Source: Saccharina japonica (lineage: Eukaryota; Sar; Phaeophyceae; Laminariales; Laminariaceae). From it: a stretch of DNA of 64,000 bases. The notes under the pieces are model-generated. The model did not search any database, was not told the DNA's origin, and was given only the letters and a program-made list of their open reading frames with translations. The translations under genes were made by a program, and so were the position numbers. The DNA lies in the NCBI GenBank assembly GCA_008828725.1, contig MEHQ01004429.1, forward strand, positions 287,374-351,373. The letters run 5' to 3'. This document shows positions 61,501 to 64,000 of this stretch, piece by piece. Position 1 is the stretch's first letter. The number at the start of each line of letters is the position of its first letter.

Positions 61501-64000
61501 TCCTGCTGTTCGTCCCTCTGCGAGTGTTCACCTGAAGTGTACGGCTGCGCATTTTGTGGTGACGAAAGCAAGAGATTATTCCGGTCTTTGGGGCGATGTA
61601 GTCTACCGAGAACGAACAGCTCCTCGCTAGGGTAGCCTGCCTGTAGAGCTGGGATGAGATTATGCCTGTGGTGAGGTTATGACGCTCCTGTTCCCACGTT
61701 GCGACACGCCACGACCGACAGTTTTTGGGTGGTGGTGTTGTTGTTGTTGTTATTGTTGTTGGTGGTGGTGGTGGTGGTGGTTGTGGTGGTGTTGGTGTTG
61801 GTGTTGGTGTTGTATTGGTACTGCTGTTGTTAATCTCAAATTAATGCCATAATCTACCCCGTGGTCCACTAGAGGGCGTAAATACCATGAATGTAACATG
61901 ACGTGATGGGTACTGCGTTTGCAGGTGGAGAACCCCTGCCCCCGAGTTAAGCACCCGGAGTGGCTGCGGAAAATTGTGAGAGAGATCCACGACGGGTTCC
62001 ACCAGACCAAGATCGACCAGCTCTTCAAGGCGGCTCCTGCTCCGACAGCCAAGGTGTAATTTCATCCATGGCTATTTTGTTTCTCGTTACGTTTCGTTTT
62101 TTTCTTCCATCCCTGTTTTGTTTTGTCTGGTCGTCCAACTTGGGTCGTCCCATCTTTTTTTATCACAGCCCGCCCCATGAATTACTCGTACAACCCTTGT
62201 GCGTTTTGGCGAAGAAGAGGGCATCGTCCATTACGGGTATTTTTTTGGGGGTAATTTATGTCAACCGCGAAAGAGGAGTGGAACGACGCGTGCTAGTATA
62301 CAATATGCAGGGCATACGCCTTACAGCACATTTTTTTTGCTTTCTGAGGCAAAACATATTACTCGACTGAGGGGCTACGGCGTATGCCCTATAAGGCATG
62401 CCTGATCGTTGTACGTATACCTAAGCCGTGGGGATATTCATCGGGATATATATGATCGTTTTTTTTTCTTAAGGTCGTTTGTTTTTTGTGACATACTCGT
62501 ATTATAGGGTAGGGTGAGGGTTAAAAAGCTCGTTCTATGAGGAGCCTCAGAAAAGTAAGGTGCCACCCCTAGAAGGCAAAAATAGCTCGCGTCGAAACAC
62601 AGAAAAGGTTCAAGCGTTGGTGCGCATCAAGTAACACCCTCTGCACAGACCTGCGGGTGTTAGCGGGGTCCCCGCCTTACTGTATATACGTATTAGGTAG
62701 TTCCAGGTTATAGGGTTTTGTAATAACGTTGTCTGGCTTGGGGCATCCTCAGCTTGCCCCACTTCCTTGCCTACGATGGCCCTGAATGTGCGGAAGGGCT
62801 TTTGCTTTCGTCGACGCCAGCGGCAGCAACGCGCTTCAGGCTTTCATTCGCTACCGCACACAACCCCTCACGTTTCAACGAAACACCCCAAGCGCCAAAT
62901 CACCATTGACCTCTTTTTTAGCGCCCTATTAATACTATATTCGTCGTTAACGGTTTTTCCCCGTCGCCTTCCTCACCCCCGACAAAAAAACGAAAAACAT
63001 TGAACAGCTCACCAGTGCCGGGGCTTCAACCACGACGATGCCGACAACTGATATCGAAGACATGGGGAGCGGCGCAGCAACGGCGGGTGGGGCGGCAGCG
63101 GGCGGCCGCAGCATTCTGGGCGCCCGTGCGCGCGTGACGAAGCGAGTCGGCAACGGGAAGAACGCCCTCGGTTTTTCCGACGGCGCTGGCAAGGAGAACG
63201 CCTCGCACGGTGCCACAGGGGACGGGGGTGGCATCGTCGAGGAGGAGGAGGCCGGGGGAGGCGGAGAGGAGGTGGAGGAAGTCGCCGTGATTATTCGCAG
63301 GGAGGACGACTTCCAGGGGTGGTTGGCTCAGCAGAAGGCGGGCTGGAGGAAACATCGGGAGCAGAGCCGGCACAAGAAGCATTCGGAGTCGCGGTCGGAG
63401 GTAACCTGGTGCAGATTATTTCTGCGCGCTCGCGTGTCGTTCGGGCGGTTTTCGTGCTCGAGGTTTTGTAAGCTTTGTGTGTTCCGGTGGGTGCTGATGG
63501 AAGGTGGCTTCAGCCGTAGAGGCGGTAGGAGGGGGGGGGGGGGGGGGTGCTTGTTATATTGTGGTGTGCAGGGTATAAAATAGTGGTGGCCGACTGGCTT
63601 CAAAGATGGGATATATATAACCTCTCGCGGCGGCAAAGCACCCCACAGATTTTCGCAACCCGCCCAGGAGATATCGTTGTGTTTTTTGTCCTGGCCACCA
63701 AGACGCCCCGTCGTCTCTGTCGGTAGGCAAGGTGCCGAGTTCGTTCCATCACCCAACCTCTGTCGTAGTCGTCTTAACCCCCCCCCCCCCACCGTGCTGT
63801 TGTGCGGGTACGCTCAGGCGATGACGGCGTTCAGGGGGACGAGCGGGGTGGGGAACGGGGGCGCGAGGGGTGGCGGGGGCGGCGCCAACGGGGGCGCCGG
63901 GGAGCAAGAGAAGCGGCGGCGCACAGCCGCCATGGGAAAGTCCGGGCTGCAGGGCTACTTGACTTCGACCCAAGACACGCTCTTGCGCGGCTTCTGGCAG
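27573..64000 (+). CDS. POLE: DNA polymerase epsilon catalytic subunit (5' part, 31 exons seen)
   Basis: Family B replicative polymerase that copies mainly the leading strand, with 3'-5' proofreading. Exons run in order through the N-terminal domain ([27 protein letters not shown]), the exonuclease (NGDYFDWPF = Exo [15 protein letters not shown] = Exo III), and the polymerase palm and fingers (DVAAMYPN motif [18 protein letters not shown] motif B; ELDTDGIW motif C). They continue into the start of the long C-terminal half. All splice phases agree except around exon 18. Oddities: the short exon with the Exo I Asp-Ile-Glu motif is missing near an N at 42701, exon 2 is duplicated, and one intron is GC-AG. 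The gene continues past the window edge. Confidence 0.97.
28535..28682 (-). ncRNA. Pol III-like small unit, copy C (with ATTAAT insertion)
   Basis: Minus strand: GGGATGTACATCCTACATGA, CATATAAAATCC, the conserved GTACGCGCGATCGAAGTATT body, CACAGCTGTTG and then a T-run. It matches the copies at 16668 and 42150 closely, except that GCTAGC reads GCTATTAATAGC. Confidence 0.45.
28975..29225 (+). repeat. Tandem duplication, about 122-bp period, ACCCGGGTA-rich
   Basis: GCTGCCGAGTAGAGTTGTAC begins both units (28969 and 29098). GTACCCGACGGGTACTACCC occurs in both. A reverse-oriented relative lies at 33005-33160. Confidence 0.75.
29380..29575. repeat. TATCACCCGG-type inverted-repeat sequence, copy 1
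   Basis: Shares ATCACACCCCCGGAGTATA, CGGTTTATCACCG and GGGTGATA words with 30535-30715. Confidence 0.55.
29760..30008 (+). other. Coding-like fragment of unknown origin
   Basis: An 83-codon frame, Ala/Thr-rich at first and then ending ...[19 protein letters not shown], has protein-like composition. It has no clear start, splice context or family. It lies in POLE intron 1 on the same strand. It could be a decayed exon or a repeat fragment. Confidence 0.25.
30535..30715. repeat. TATCACCCGG-type inverted-repeat sequence, copy 2
   Basis: TATCACACCCC near the left end and TATCACCGGGGGTGTGGTA at the right end form imperfect inverted termini. Related to 29380-29575. Confidence 0.55.
31041..31325. 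mobile_element. Second foldback with a telomeric-repeat centre
   Basis: A perfect 28-bp inverted repeat (CGTAAATCTGCCCGCGCGGG, CGAACTTC) at 31041-31068 and 31298-31325 encloses about 230 bp. A CCCTAA array sits between the arms. The sequence differs from the element at 3803-4128 but the architecture is the same. Confidence 0.75.
31202..31226 (-). repeat. Interstitial telomeric repeat
   Basis: Four CTAACC-type units (TTAGGG on the minus strand) inside the foldback. Confidence 0.9.
32061..32400 (+). mobile_element. tRNA-derived SINE, full length
   Basis: The tRNA-like head starts GGTCGCCCCGGTGGGCTAGC, with an A-box-like segment and a B-box-like GAGTTCGAGCCC. A body of about 200 bp includes CCCCGGATCTGAGTTACGAC. 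The 3' end is GATGGGATGG followed by an A-rich tail. Another copy with a better tRNA head lies at 47334-47654 on the minus strand, and 3' fragments occur at 2101, 24380 and 54590. Confidence 0.8.
32403..32510 (+). repeat. Repeat fragment related to 40588-40835
   Basis: GTAGCGCTTGCCGCTGAGCACG, TTTCTTA and CAGGTTATTTCTT correspond to blocks in the longer copy at 40588. Confidence 0.55.
33005..33160 (-). repeat. Reverse relative of the 28975-29225 repeat
   Basis: GGGTACCCGACAGGGTACAA and CTCTACTGCCGAG mirror the tandem unit at 28975. Confidence 0.6.
33775..34184. mobile_element. TIR element, about 410 bp (ATTAGTGTTGGTAAG ends)
   Basis: ATTAGTGTTGGTAAG at the left end and CTTACCAACACTAAT at the right end are perfect inverted repeats. 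The interior is AT-rich with many CATAC/GTATG words. TA next to the GTGTTGG termini could be the target duplication. No coding capacity. Confidence 0.75.
34637..35476 (+). repeat. POLE exon 2 block, copy 1
   Basis: This 840-bp block recurs at 36556-37395 with an offset of 1919 and almost no differences. It includes exon 2 and an R repeat (35016-35125). The downstream junction falls in C-rich sequence and the upstream junction at GCGCGCG. Confidence 0.9.
34740..34884 (+). CDS. POLE: POLE exon 2 (copy 1)
   Basis: Codes for [20 protein letters not shown], then ...[15 protein letters not shown], matching the family ...TGWLINMHPT...DYYFIQDDG. The 145-nt length (one base plus 48 codons) means that using both copies would shift the frame, so at most one can be used. 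Confidence 0.92.
35501..35806 (+). pseudogene. PRP16/DHX38-like N-terminal fragment, copy 1
   Basis: After an acceptor-like CTCTACCAG, the frame reads [20 protein letters not shown], then QRAEKQAA and a Gly/Ser-rich stretch. This resembles the conserved ...APAPR-SLLGLD-LA... start of the spliceosomal DEAH helicase PRP16/DHX38. It is unrelated to polymerase epsilon yet lies inside the POLE gene. A second partial copy lies at 36400-36553. No helicase domain is present. It could be assembly chimerism or a translocated exon. Confidence 0.5.
35885..35912 (-). repeat. Short interstitial telomeric repeat
   Basis: CACTAACCCTAACCCTAACC, about three units, without the inverted-repeat arms seen around the other two arrays. 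Confidence 0.8.
35970..36262 (+). other. Ser/Pro-rich coding-like stretch downstream of the PRP16-like fragment
   Basis: One frame carries a Ser/Asn-rich run followed by [20 protein letters not shown]. This resembles the acidic STWEEE...SPTPS segment that follows the LGLD motif in DHX38 proteins, so this may continue the same foreign gene piece. CAG/CAA runs at 35990-36080 make the frame uncertain. Confidence 0.3.
36400..36553 (+). pseudogene. PRP16/DHX38-like N-terminal fragment, copy 2
   Basis: About 175 bp, including the acceptor-like CTCTACCAG, is repeated exactly from 35477-35650. It is preceded by a G-run and cut off at GCGCGCG, where the second POLE exon 2 block starts. Confidence 0.5.
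36556..37395 (+). repeat. POLE exon 2 block, copy 2
   Basis: Second copy of 34637-35476, running directly into the intron leading to exon 3. This copy is therefore in the position expected for the functional exon. Confidence 0.9.
36659..36803 (+). CDS. POLE: POLE exon 2 (copy 2)
   Basis: Identical coding capacity to 34740-34884. The surrounding intron is continuous with exon 3, so this copy is the safer choice for a gene model. Confidence 0.92.
37464..37627 (+). CDS. POLE: POLE exon 3
   Basis: Codes for [20 protein letters not shown] and [16 protein letters not shown], matching the family's YKPYFYI and KEDLDLPNHL. Donor AG|GTGTG splits an Arg codon. Confidence 0.95.
38035..38275 (+). repeat. 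Minisatellite of GAGCAGTATGTCAGCAGTATCT units
   Basis: Irregular 10-11 bp units (GTCAGCAGTATCTGACCA and variants) in POLE intron 3. Confidence 0.85.
38391..38440 (+). repeat. (CAG)16 microsatellite
   Basis: An uninterrupted CAG run of about 50 bp in POLE intron 3. Confidence 0.95.
38694..38766 (+). CDS. POLE: POLE exon 4
   Basis: Codes for [20 protein letters not shown] and PTIQ, aligned with the family's IRLSFHTVEDLVKVRKEI. Acceptor ATAG, donor CAG|GTGAG. Confidence 0.95.
39053..39130. mobile_element. Short TIR element (TATCACTGTCCCGGAATATAA...)
   Basis: Ends ATCACTGTCCCGGAATATAA and GTATTTCGGGACAAAGTGAT are imperfect inverted repeats of the CCACTGTCCCG family. Confidence 0.75.
39590..39715 (+). 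repeat. About 32-bp minisatellite (TACTCAACTACTCAACCACT...)
   Basis: Roughly four units of ACTCAACTACTCAACCACTC plus CAATACTAAAAT, directly upstream of exon 5. Confidence 0.85.
39755..39903 (+). CDS. POLE: POLE exon 5
   Basis: Codes for [15 protein letters not shown]...[20 protein letters not shown], matching the family's DMREYDVPYHIRLSIDL. The donor AG|GTCGGT is weak but keeps the phase. Confidence 0.93.
40506..40550 (+). repeat. C-homopolymer of about 45 bases
   Basis: An unbroken C-run in POLE intron 5. Its length is unlikely to be exact. Confidence 0.9.
40588..40835 (+). mobile_element. Possible second tRNA-headed SINE family
   Basis: Starts GTGCAGTGGCGCAACGGTTA, which resembles a Pol III A box. 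It includes the GCGCTCGCCACTGAGCACG block shared with 32403-32510. No clear B box or A-tail was seen. Confidence 0.4.
40932..41019 (+). CDS. POLE: POLE exon 6
   Basis: Codes for [20 protein letters not shown], then EMVDKAEPK, the segment (HWYNV...) just before the exonuclease domain. The next expected residues, the Exo I block, are not found downstream. Confidence 0.92.
41446..41572 (+). repeat. Dispersed repeat 'R'
   Basis: GTCTGCCTGGTCGGTGAAAA start, CGAGTACA end, then 17 C. Confidence 0.75.
42150..42281 (+). ncRNA. Pol III-like small unit, copy B (best preserved)
   Basis: GGGATGTACATTCTACATGA lies just upstream of TATAAAA (42188-42194). Then come CCGTAAGTACGCGCGATCGA, ATTACACTCAGCTAGCAAAG and ATGAGTTTCGACGACATCC, and a run of 16 T at 42266. 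Spacing from TATA to the T-run is 72 nt. This order (upstream element, TATA, short body, T-run) is that of a type-3 Pol III gene. The body is not a snRNA I recognise. Confidence 0.45.
42437..42530. mobile_element. TTAACCC...GGGTT inverted-repeat element
   Basis: TTAACCCCTTACACTATAAT at the left and GAGTTCTGAAAGGGTT at the right, with a GATTGTCCCCAAAAATG core. Confidence 0.65.
42701..42701. other. Single-N assembly gap in POLE intron 6
   Basis: An N lies between exons 6 and 7, exactly where the Exo I exon is missing. Confidence 0.85.
43032..43109 (+). CDS. POLE: POLE exon 7
   Basis: Codes for [20 protein letters not shown] and VSEDVE, matching [24 protein letters not shown]-like sequence that follows Exo I in the family. 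Phase 0 at both ends. Confidence 0.95.
43735..43862 (-). repeat. Dispersed repeat 'R', reverse copy
   Basis: G-run, then TGTACTCGATATTCATGCAT, and GGGTTTTCACCGACCAGGAA near the right end. Confidence 0.7.
44017..44193 (+). CDS. POLE: POLE exon 8 (Exo II)
   Basis: Codes for [20 protein letters not shown] and then [29 protein letters not shown] is the Exo II motif with its catalytic Asp. Confidence 0.97.
45141..45247 (+). CDS. POLE: POLE exon 9
   Basis: Codes for [20 protein letters not shown] and [11 protein letters not shown], matching ...GEYKAPQCIHMDCLRWVKR. Donor CG|GTGAG splits an Arg codon. Confidence 0.95.
45249..45480 (+). repeat. GGTA/GGTG tetranucleotide array, part 1 (with N at 45307)
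   Basis: GTAGGTGGGTAGGTGGG-type repeat starting right at the exon 9 donor. A single N lies at 45307. Confidence 0.9.
45660..45990 (+). repeat. GGTA/GGTG tetranucleotide array, part 2, with an internal duplication
   Basis: Two similar units end in GATGGATGACCAGGCCGAAA and GATGGATGGCCAAGCCGAAA, each followed by GTGTGCGACACGACTGCTTA. Confidence 0.9.
46188..46246 (+). CDS. POLE: POLE exon 10
   Basis: Codes for [20 protein letters not shown], matching [20 protein letters not shown] of the family. Both boundary codons are split. Confidence 0.96.
46540..46630 (+). repeat. (TTG)n microsatellite
   Basis: TTGTTGTT/TTGTTA run in POLE intron 10. Confidence 0.9.
47079..47266 (+). CDS. POLE: POLE exon 11 (Exo III)
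   Basis: Codes for [33 protein letters not shown] (Exo III) and [13 protein letters not shown]. The only donor that keeps the reading into exon 12 ([11 protein letters not shown]) is AAG|GCGAGT, a GC donor. Confidence 0.96.
47306..47706. mobile_element. TA-flanked TIR element split by a SINE
   Basis: Left half TACCACTGTCCCGAAATATT at 47306; right half AATATATTTCGGGACATGAT plus GGTA ending at 47706. The two halves would make an ordinary element of about 80 bp, but about 320 bp of SINE lies between them. Confidence 0.7.
47334..47654 (-). mobile_element. tRNA-derived SINE (reverse), nested in a TIR element
   Basis: Minus strand: head GGTCGCCCCGGTGGTCTAAC with A box TGGTCTAACTGG and B box GGTTCGATTCT, a tRNA-like anticodon region CCTTTTGGG, then the shared body and an A-run. 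Closely related to 32061-32400. Confidence 0.8.
47740..47960. repeat. Local duplication of about 130 bp in POLE intron 11
   Basis: TACGTGTTTTGTTGTGTTTC and CATCTTGAAGATTAAACTGC recur as CACGTATTTTGTTGTGTTTT and CCATCTTGGAAAAAAAATCC, followed each time by GATAATTTCGGGG-CGCGAT. Confidence 0.65.
48518..48592 (+). CDS. POLE: POLE exon 12
   Basis: Codes for [20 protein letters not shown] and CPNKH, near-identical to the family block after Exo III. Confidence 0.97.
48890..48970 (+). CDS. POLE: POLE exon 13
   Basis: Codes for [20 protein letters not shown] and GHVECLE, matching ...LDSETYVGGHVEALE. Confidence 0.97.
49417..49566 (+). CDS. POLE: POLE exon 14
   Basis: Codes for [20 protein letters not shown] and ...[15 protein letters not shown], matching SGVFRSDIPCRFRM. 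Confidence 0.96.
49678..49765. mobile_element. TTAACCC...GGGTTAA inverted-repeat element (solo)
   Basis: TTAACCCCTTAAGAACTGG and CAGTTCTGAAGGGGTTAA ends, 88 bp: the cleanest solo copy of the family clustered at 20.5-21.3 kb. Confidence 0.8.
49918..50345 (+). repeat. GATC-rich repeat element with internal microsatellite, copy 2
   Basis: A segment including CTCATGCTGACGGGTGG, GATCTATGGCAAACGTTTCC and GGCAGGTTAGGGTCTAG is followed by GATGATCTATCTGTAGAT-type tandem units. Homologous, in opposite orientation, to 17390-17805. Confidence 0.8.
51115..51235 (+). repeat. Dispersed repeat 'R'
   Basis: CTGCTTTGTCTGGTTAGTGA start, CATGAGTACACC end, then C-run. It lies about 50 bp upstream of exon 15. 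Confidence 0.7.
51290..51418 (+). CDS. POLE: POLE exon 15 (polymerase motif A)
   Basis: Codes for [17 protein letters not shown] and [28 protein letters not shown] is motif A with the metal-binding Asp. Confidence 0.98.
51702..51793 (+). CDS. POLE: POLE exon 16
   Basis: Codes for [20 protein letters not shown] and [10 protein letters not shown]. The Cys pattern C-x2-C...C is conserved in the family (CAACDFNKPGANC). Confidence 0.96.
52224..52319 (+). CDS. POLE: POLE exon 17
   Basis: Codes for [20 protein letters not shown] and [11 protein letters not shown], matching GEFMPASRSEY. Donor GA|GTGAGTG leaves phase 2. Confidence 0.95.
   Translation, partial: RGHDPGVQDGVPERQDAAHLRERGRKAVCGA
52810..52900 (+). 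CDS. POLE: POLE exon 18 (left boundary uncertain)
   Basis: Codes for [20 protein letters not shown] and [10 protein letters not shown], corresponding to ...RRLADYCRKAYKK. The frame is open only back to 52799 and there is no AG in the interval just upstream. The acceptor is non-canonical or the sequence is wrong here; 52807 or 52810 would keep the phase. Confidence 0.8.
53404..53505 (+). CDS. POLE: POLE exon 19
   Basis: Codes for [20 protein letters not shown] and [14 protein letters not shown], the fingers segment [21 protein letters not shown] of the family. Confidence 0.98.
53905..54075 (-). repeat. Dispersed repeat 'R', reverse copy with duplicated tail
   Basis: GTACTCATGTCGTGCACGGC and a second GTACTCGTGTCATGCATGGC occur 40 bp apart before the body, and GTTTTCACCAACCAGACAGA near the right end. 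Confidence 0.7.
54404..54538 (+). CDS. POLE: POLE exon 20
   Basis: Starts in a Lys/Ala-rich stretch ([11 protein letters not shown]) and ends [15 protein letters not shown], the first part of motif B. A stop codon upstream leaves only the AG at 54402-54403 or a later one as acceptor. Confidence 0.92.
54590..54765 (+). mobile_element. tRNA-derived SINE, 3' fragment
   Basis: GGGGGAGGAGTGCCTGCTTG, TGTGACCCCGGACGTGAGCT and the GATGGGATGGAAAAAACAAA tail match the SINE at 32061. Confidence 0.65.
55368..55481 (+). CDS. POLE: POLE exon 21 (polymerase motif B)
   Basis: Codes for [20 protein letters not shown] and [17 protein letters not shown]. Completes the [14 protein letters not shown] block split across the preceding intron. 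Confidence 0.98.
55851..56060. repeat. Dispersed repeat related to 23937-24080, with tandem TCTGGTCGGAAA units
   Basis: GTTCGCCCAGGGGTGCGCGA start, then repeated ATATCTGGTCGGAAATTC units. CTGGTCGGGAACCTTCCGAA recurs at 56026 and 56475. Confidence 0.6.
56761..56840 (+). CDS. POLE: POLE exon 22 (polymerase motif C)
   Basis: Codes for [20 protein letters not shown] and PENFTF. LDTDGIW is motif C with the catalytic Asp residues. Donor AA|GTAGG. Confidence 0.98.
56885..57050 (+). repeat. CTG/GCT trinucleotide tract
   Basis: CTGCTGCTGCTACCGCTGCT-type imperfect repeat just after exon 22. Confidence 0.9.
57420..57530 (+). repeat. GAT trinucleotide tract
   Basis: GATGATGATGTTGATTATGA units in POLE intron 22; encodes acidic peptides by chance. 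Confidence 0.9.
57658..57742 (+). CDS. POLE: POLE exon 23
   Basis: Codes for [20 protein letters not shown] and HENYTNHQ, matching ...VTISYPGAMLN...EGFTNDQ. Confidence 0.96.
58453..58538 (+). CDS. POLE: POLE exon 24
   Basis: Codes for [20 protein letters not shown] and FFEVDGPY, matching YQEL...[13 protein letters not shown]. Confidence 0.97.
58975..59095 (+). repeat. Chimeric Q/R dispersed repeat
   Basis: The head GGGAGTAGGAACGGTGCTCC with TCTCGAAAGGG is of Q type. The tail CTACGGCCATGCATGACATG is of R type and is followed by C-runs. It lies about 20 bp upstream of exon 25. Confidence 0.65.
59116..59266 (+). CDS. POLE: POLE exon 25
   Basis: Codes for [40 protein letters not shown] and [10 protein letters not shown], nearly identical to the family thumb-proximal block. 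Confidence 0.98.
59709..59894 (+). CDS. POLE: POLE exon 26
   Basis: Codes for [34 protein letters not shown] and [19 protein letters not shown]. Confidence 0.98.
60218..60415 (+). repeat. CTG/GAT trinucleotide tract
   Basis: GCTGCTGATGCTGCTGTTGA-type imperfect repeats ending at the acceptor of exon 27. Confidence 0.9.
60422..60616 (+). CDS. POLE: POLE exon 27
   Basis: Codes for [40 protein letters not shown] and [15 protein letters not shown], matching ...[23 protein letters not shown]. Confidence 0.98.
61197..61310 (+). CDS. POLE: POLE exon 28
   Basis: Codes for [20 protein letters not shown] and [18 protein letters not shown], matching the family's [25 protein letters not shown] end of the catalytic core. 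Confidence 0.98.
61735..61820 (+). repeat. GTT/GGT trinucleotide tract
   Basis: GGTGGTGGTGGTTGTGGTGG-type run in POLE intron 28. Confidence 0.9.
61925..62053 (+). CDS. POLE: POLE exon 29
   Basis: Codes for [20 protein letters not shown] and [14 protein letters not shown]...APTAK, matching KNPVPRVKHPDWL. Read-through would stop two codons later (GTG TAA), so the donor AAG|GTGTAA is preferred. Confidence 0.95.
62535..62590 (+). repeat. Fragment of the GAGCCTCAG repeat
   Basis: GAGGAGCCTCAGAAAAGTAA and CCACCCCTAGAAGGCAAAA match 14735-14775. Confidence 0.7.
63008..63400 (+). CDS. POLE: POLE exon 30
   Basis: 131 codons of low-complexity linker: Gly/Ala-rich, then acidic ([15 protein letters not shown]), then [20 protein letters not shown]. 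The last part matches the ...EEWLVWLRFHKKKWQ... segment that follows the catalytic core in the family. The linker differs in length from animal forms. Confidence 0.88.
63818..64000 (+). CDS. POLE: POLE exon 31 (partial at window edge)
   Basis: Gly-rich linker, basic EKRRRTA, then [20 protein letters not shown], matching GLGSFLRRTARSILDLPWQ. The frame is open to the last base, which completes a codon. The remaining C-terminal half, including the zinc-binding cysteines expected there, lies outside. Confidence 0.9.

Noticed and set aside
1-64000. CRISPR array, operon or bacterial-type features
   Set aside because: Tandem repeats here have no spacer pattern, and both genes are intron-rich nuclear genes.

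Overview
The window looks like nuclear DNA of an intron-rich, repeat-rich eukaryote. Large brown-algal (stramenopile) genomes would fit the intron density, the roughly even base composition, the TTAGGG telomere-type repeats and the many short inverted-repeat elements. This assignment is inference. It holds two firmly recognisable genes arranged head to head, one partial first exon at the left edge, and a large amount of repetitive DNA.

Layout. 0-0.6 kb: a probable first exon of an unknown Ala/Gly-rich protein on the minus strand. 0.9-3.4 kb: a direct duplication across a single N, probably an assembly duplication. 3.5-7.8 kb: an 11-bp CCATGG satellite whose orientation flips near 5.8 kb, interrupted by a foldback element with telomeric repeats at its centre. 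8-11.9 kb: minisatellites and a second duplication across a 24-N gap. 11.8-27.24 kb, minus strand: a complete six-exon RAB11-type GTPase gene with an intron 1 of about 11 kb. 27.24-27.57 kb: a compact divergent promoter. 27.57 kb to the window end, plus strand: the first 31 recognisable exons of the DNA polymerase epsilon catalytic subunit, running through the exonuclease and polymerase domains and cut by the window edge. The short exon that should carry exonuclease motif I is missing; a single N lies in the intron where it belongs.

Introns and flanks are packed with repeats: tRNA-headed SINEs, several families of TA-flanked terminal-inverted-repeat elements, repeats ending in a C-homopolymer, and a five-copy family with a TATA box upstream and a T-run downstream that looks like a small Pol III transcription unit. 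Two short palindromes, TATTAATA (15 copies) and TACC(A/T)GGTA (19 copies), recur far above expectation. For TATTAATA, two paralogue comparisons show the empty site as plain TA, so the 6 extra bases look inserted at TA dinucleotides.

Inside the polymerase gene, exon 2 occurs twice, on either side of a fragment resembling the N-terminus of the spliceosomal helicase PRP16/DHX38. This is either a chimeric assembly or a real rearrangement.

No viral or LTR-type element was recognised. The very long open frames at 3.5-7.8 kb and 9.2-10.3 kb are products of tandem repeats and should not be annotated as proteins.
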